Assembly (NCBI GenBank): GCA_027045875.1
Contig: JALUAG010000058.1
Coordinates: 1-50,286, forward strand
Reading direction: 5' to 3'
DNA length: 50,286 nucleotides
Source: Alphaproteobacteria bacterium
GTDB lineage: Bacteria; Pseudomonadota; Alphaproteobacteria; Geminicoccales; Geminicoccaceae
Shown in pieces: positions 47,912 to 50,286 of the stretch. The position numbers and the translations under genes are program-made. The first letter of the stretch is position 1. Each line of letters starts with the position of its first letter. Below the pieces are notes generated by a model. It saw only the letters and a list, made by a program, of their open reading frames with translations, searched no databases and was not told the origin of the DNA.

Positions 47912-50133
47912 AGAACGCCCTCGGCCGGCGGGCGGCCACCGCGGTCGGCGAGCTCCTGACGGGAGCCGTCTCCGACGAGGCCGGACCCGCACCGGCCGCC
48001 GGAGCGGCCGCCGTCTCGGCATTGCTCGTCGCTGCCGCCGAGCGGCACAGGGCGGGCGATCTCCTCCGCGCCGAACAGCTCTATCGCAGGGTTCTCGGGC
48101 GGTTTCCCGATCAGCCAGACGCGCTCCAGCTGCTCGGCGCCCTTCTCGGCAGCAGGGGGCGGTTCCGCGAAGCCCGCAAGCTGTTCGAGCGAGCGCTCCG
48201 GTTGTCTCCCGACCGGCCGCCCGTTCTTTCCAACTACGGTAACCTGCTGCTGCGGTCGGGCGAGGCGCAGGCGGCGATCGCGGCCTATCGCCGCGCGCTG
48301 GCGCTCGATCCCGGGTTCGCGGATGCCGCCGCCAACCTGGCCGGCGCCCTCAACAGCCTCGGTCTCGGCCGCGAAGGCGAGGCGACGGCGAGAAGGGCCC
48401 TCCGGGAGGATCCGCACCACACCGTCGCGCGGGCCAACCTCGTCGGGGCCCTCATCCTGCAGGGGCGTTACGCCGAGGCGCGTGAGCATATGCGGACCCT
48501 CGCCGAGGAAGGTGTCGAGACGCCGGAAATCTGGCTCAATCACGGCCATCTGATGCTCGTCGACGGCCAGCCGGCGGCTGCCGAGGTCATGTTCCGGCGC
48601 ATCCTCGAACAGCGGCCGGGGGACCTCGAGGCGAAGAAGTGGCTGGGCATCGCGCTCACCCACCGGCGCCGGCTCGCGGAAGCGGAGGAGCTCCTCACCG
48701 AATACGTGGCGCACGATCCCTCTCCCTCGCCGGCCCTGTCGATGCTGGGCCATCTCGAAGTCATCACCGGCCGCACCGAGGAGGGCCTCGCGCGGATGCG
48801 CGAGAGCGTACAACGCGACTATGTCGGGACGTCCGAATTCTCGACCTACGTGTTCAATCTCAACTACAGCGCCGAGGTCTCCAGGGACGAGCTCTGGGCC
48901 GCCCACCGCGAATGGGACCGGCGCTTCTCGCCGTCGCCGGCACCGCGGGAGTGGCCCAACCGGCCGGATCCCGAACGTCGTCTCCGGATCGGCTTCCTGT
49001 CGCCCGACCTTCGCGCCCATTCGGTGACCTTCTTCCTCAAGCCGCTTCTGCGCCACCTCGATCGCGAGGCCTTCGAGGTGCTGTGCTACAGCAACTGTCC
49101 GAACCCCGACAATGTGAGCCTCGAGCTCGCGGAGCTCGCCGACGGCTGGCGCGACATCTGGGCCAAGGAAGACGGGCCGACCGCGGAGCGGATCGAGGCC
49201 GACGGCATCGACATACTGATCGATCTCGCCGGGCACACCGCCAACAACAGGCTGCCGCTGTTCGCGCGCCGGGTGGCGCCCCTCCAGGTGACCTATCTCG
49301 GCTATCCCAACACCACCGGGCTCGCGGCGATGGACGCCCGGATCGTGGACGCCACGAGCGACGGGCCGGAGGCGGACCGCTACGCCAGCGAGCGGCTGGT
49401 ACGTCTGCCGCGCTGCTTCCTCTGCTACGAGCCCGCCGCCTACCCCGCCATCGCGCCGCCGCCGGTGCGCCGCAACGGCTTCGTCAGCTTCGGATCCTTC
49501 AACAACATCGCCAAGATCACTCGCCCGGTGATCGCGGCCTGGGCCCGGATCCTCGAACGGGTGCCCGCCTCGCGCCTGGTGCTCAAGCACGATCTGTCGG
49601 GGCACGGGGCGGTGCAGGCACGGCTCCGTTCGGCCTTCGCCGATGCGGGCACCGATCCGGAGCGGATCGTCTTTCTCGACCGCGCTCCCGATCTCGAGGC
49701 CCATCTCGACTGCTATGCGGAAGTCGACATCGCTCTCGACACCTGGCCCTACAACGGGACCACCACCACCTGCGAGGCCCTCTGGATGGGGGTGCCGGTG
49801 GTGACGCTCGCCGGTGACCGGCATGCCGCGCGGGTGGGCGTGAGCCTGCTCTCCACGACCGGCTTCACGGCCGGGATCGCAGAGGACGTGGACGACTATG
49901 TGGCCATCGCCGTCTCCCTGGCGCAGAACGCCGATCTCCTCGAAGGACTGCGTGGCTTCTTCCGCATCGAGACCGCCGGTTCTCCGCTGTGTGACGGGGC
50001 CGCCCATGCCGCGTCCTTCGGCGGTGCCCTGCGGGAGCTGTGGCGGGAGTGGTGCCGGAGCGGCGAGATCGCCCGCGGGGCCGCGGCGGTGACCGAAGAC
50101 GGGGACGTCCGGCCCACGGCGGCCGGAGGCTGA
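47908..50133 (+). CDS. TPR-containing O-GlcNAc transferase-like glycosyltransferase (GT41, SPINDLY type)
   Basis: A 741-residue protein. TPR-like repeats run from about residue 45 to 300 (AEQLYRRVLGRFPDQPDALQLLG, ARKLFERALRLSPDRPPVLSNYG, AAIAAYRRALALDPGFADAA). The catalytic GT41 region follows (LRIGFLSPDLRAHSVTFFL, IDILIDLAGHTANNRLPLFA, VTYLGYPNTTGLAAMDARIV, NGFVSFGSFNNIAKITRPV, YNGTTTTCEALWMGVPVV). It should transfer GlcNAc or a related sugar from a UDP-donor to Ser/Thr. Its ATG overlaps the fliW stop, and it follows flgK, flgL and fliW, so a flagellin- or hook-protein-modifying role is likely; the target is inference. Confidence 0.92.
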   Translation: MKNALGRRAATAVGELLTGAVSDEAGPAPAAGAAAVSALLVAAAERHRAGDLLRAEQLYRRVLGRFPDQPDALQLLGALLGSRGRFREARKLFERALRLSPDRPPVLSNYGNLLLRSGEAQAAIAAYRRALALDPGFADAAANLAGALNSLGLGREGEATARRALREDPHHTVARANLVGALILQGRYAEAREHMRTLAEEGVETPEIWLNHGHLMLVDGQPAAAEVMFRRILEQRPGDLEAKKWLGIALTHRRRLAEAEELLTEYVAHDPSPSPALSMLGHLEVITGRTEEGLARMRESVQRDYVGTSEFSTYVFNLNYSAEVSRDELWAAHREWDRRFSPSPAPREWPNRPDPERRLRIGFLSPDLRAHSVTFFLKPLLRHLDREAFEVLCYSNCPNPDNVSLELAELADGWRDIWAKEDGPTAERIEADGIDILIDLAGHTANNRLPLFARRVAPLQVTYLGYPNTTGLAAMDARIVDATSDGPEADRYASERLVRLPRCFLCYEPAAYPAIAPPPVRRNGFVSFGSFNNIAKITRPVIAAWARILERVPASRLVLKHDLSGHGAVQARLRSAFADAGTDPERIVFLDRAPDLEAHLDCYAEVDIALDTWPYNGTTTTCEALWMGVPVVTLAGDRHAARVGVSLLSTTGFTAGIAEDVDDYVAIAVSLAQNADLLEGLRGFFRIETAGSPLCDGAAHAASFGGALRELWREWCRSGEIARGAAAVTEDGDVRPTAAGG

Positions 50134-50150
50134 GGCGGGAGTCGTCCGAT

Positions 50151-50286
50151 GTGTCCAGGGAATCGCCGCCGTCCGGTACCGGCTCGGAGCCCGCGCTGCC
50201 GGGGCGGGTGGGACGCGAGCGGCCGGGATCGCACCGCCGGATCCCCGTCCCCCGCCGCTACCGCTTCCGCCGCCGCCCGCCCCGGC
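50151..50286 (+). CDS. Possible start of a further gene (incomplete at right edge)
   Basis: A GTG at 50151 opens a frame to the window end, 10 bases after GCGGGAG. The translation is Arg/Pro-rich (VSRESPPSGTGSEPALPGRV) with no motif, so this is a guess. A real gene start and a random frame in GC-rich DNA cannot be separated from 136 bases. Confidence 0.2.
   Translation, partial: MSRESPPSGTGSEPALPGRVGRERPGSHRRIPVPRRYRFRRRPPR

Overview
The window is about 50 kb of very GC-rich DNA with tightly packed genes, many joined by ATGA or GTGA stop/start overlaps. It looks like a motile alphaproteobacterium, probably Rhodospirillales or a related order. The evidence is the FliX-FlgI divergent pair with a CtrA-like site, an ftr-like palindrome and a -24/-12 promoter, plus a class I PHA synthase and a zinc-less membrane anti-sigma/ECF pair. 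No tRNA, rRNA, insertion sequence or CRISPR repeat array is visible.

Positions 1-6731 (minus strand) hold a type I-G (formerly I-U) CRISPR-Cas operon: csb1/cas7, csb2 (Cas5-Cas6), cas3 with a C-terminal HD domain, a small 333-residue effector protein, and the 5' end of a cas4-cas1 fusion that runs off the left edge. Any cas2 and the array must lie outside. Positions 6786-11773 hold CtaG, a maleate isomerase-like Asp/Glu racemase, purA and an orphan Tat-exported solute-binding protein. A DUF1931 histone-fold protein follows at 11853-12302.

Positions 12406-17571 look like a catabolic island: an acyl-CoA dehydrogenase-like flavoprotein, an alpha/beta hydrolase and a NicX-like ring-cleavage dioxygenase, divergent from a MarR regulator. 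An EamA transporter and an RraA-like aldolase follow. Then come phaC, an ECF sigma factor with its anti-sigma factor and an unusual leader, an HpcH/HpaI aldolase, a HAD dehalogenase, an AhpD-like protein, mutT-argJ and a parvulin isomerase.

A DUF4143 ATPase preceded by a near-perfect palindrome (26024-27530) separates this from a probable metal operon: multicopper oxidase, ZIP transporter and MntR (27624-30491). Positions 30671-36932 carry dehydrogenases, an aldolase, a two-CDGSH protein and a metallo-beta-lactamase protein, typical of small-molecule catabolism. Positions 37272-42008 hold small unknown genes, a host-attachment-family protein, an FG-GAP/UnbV protein, a methyltransferase and an exopolysaccharide priming glycosyltransferase.

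The right end (42057-50133) is a late flagellar operon, flgI-flgJ-flgN-flgK-flgL-fliW, followed by a TPR/SPINDLY-type O-GlcNAc transferase. It is divergent from fliX, and the two are separated by a rich regulatory region. The GT41 enzyme is probably a flagellin or hook-associated protein glycosyltransferase.
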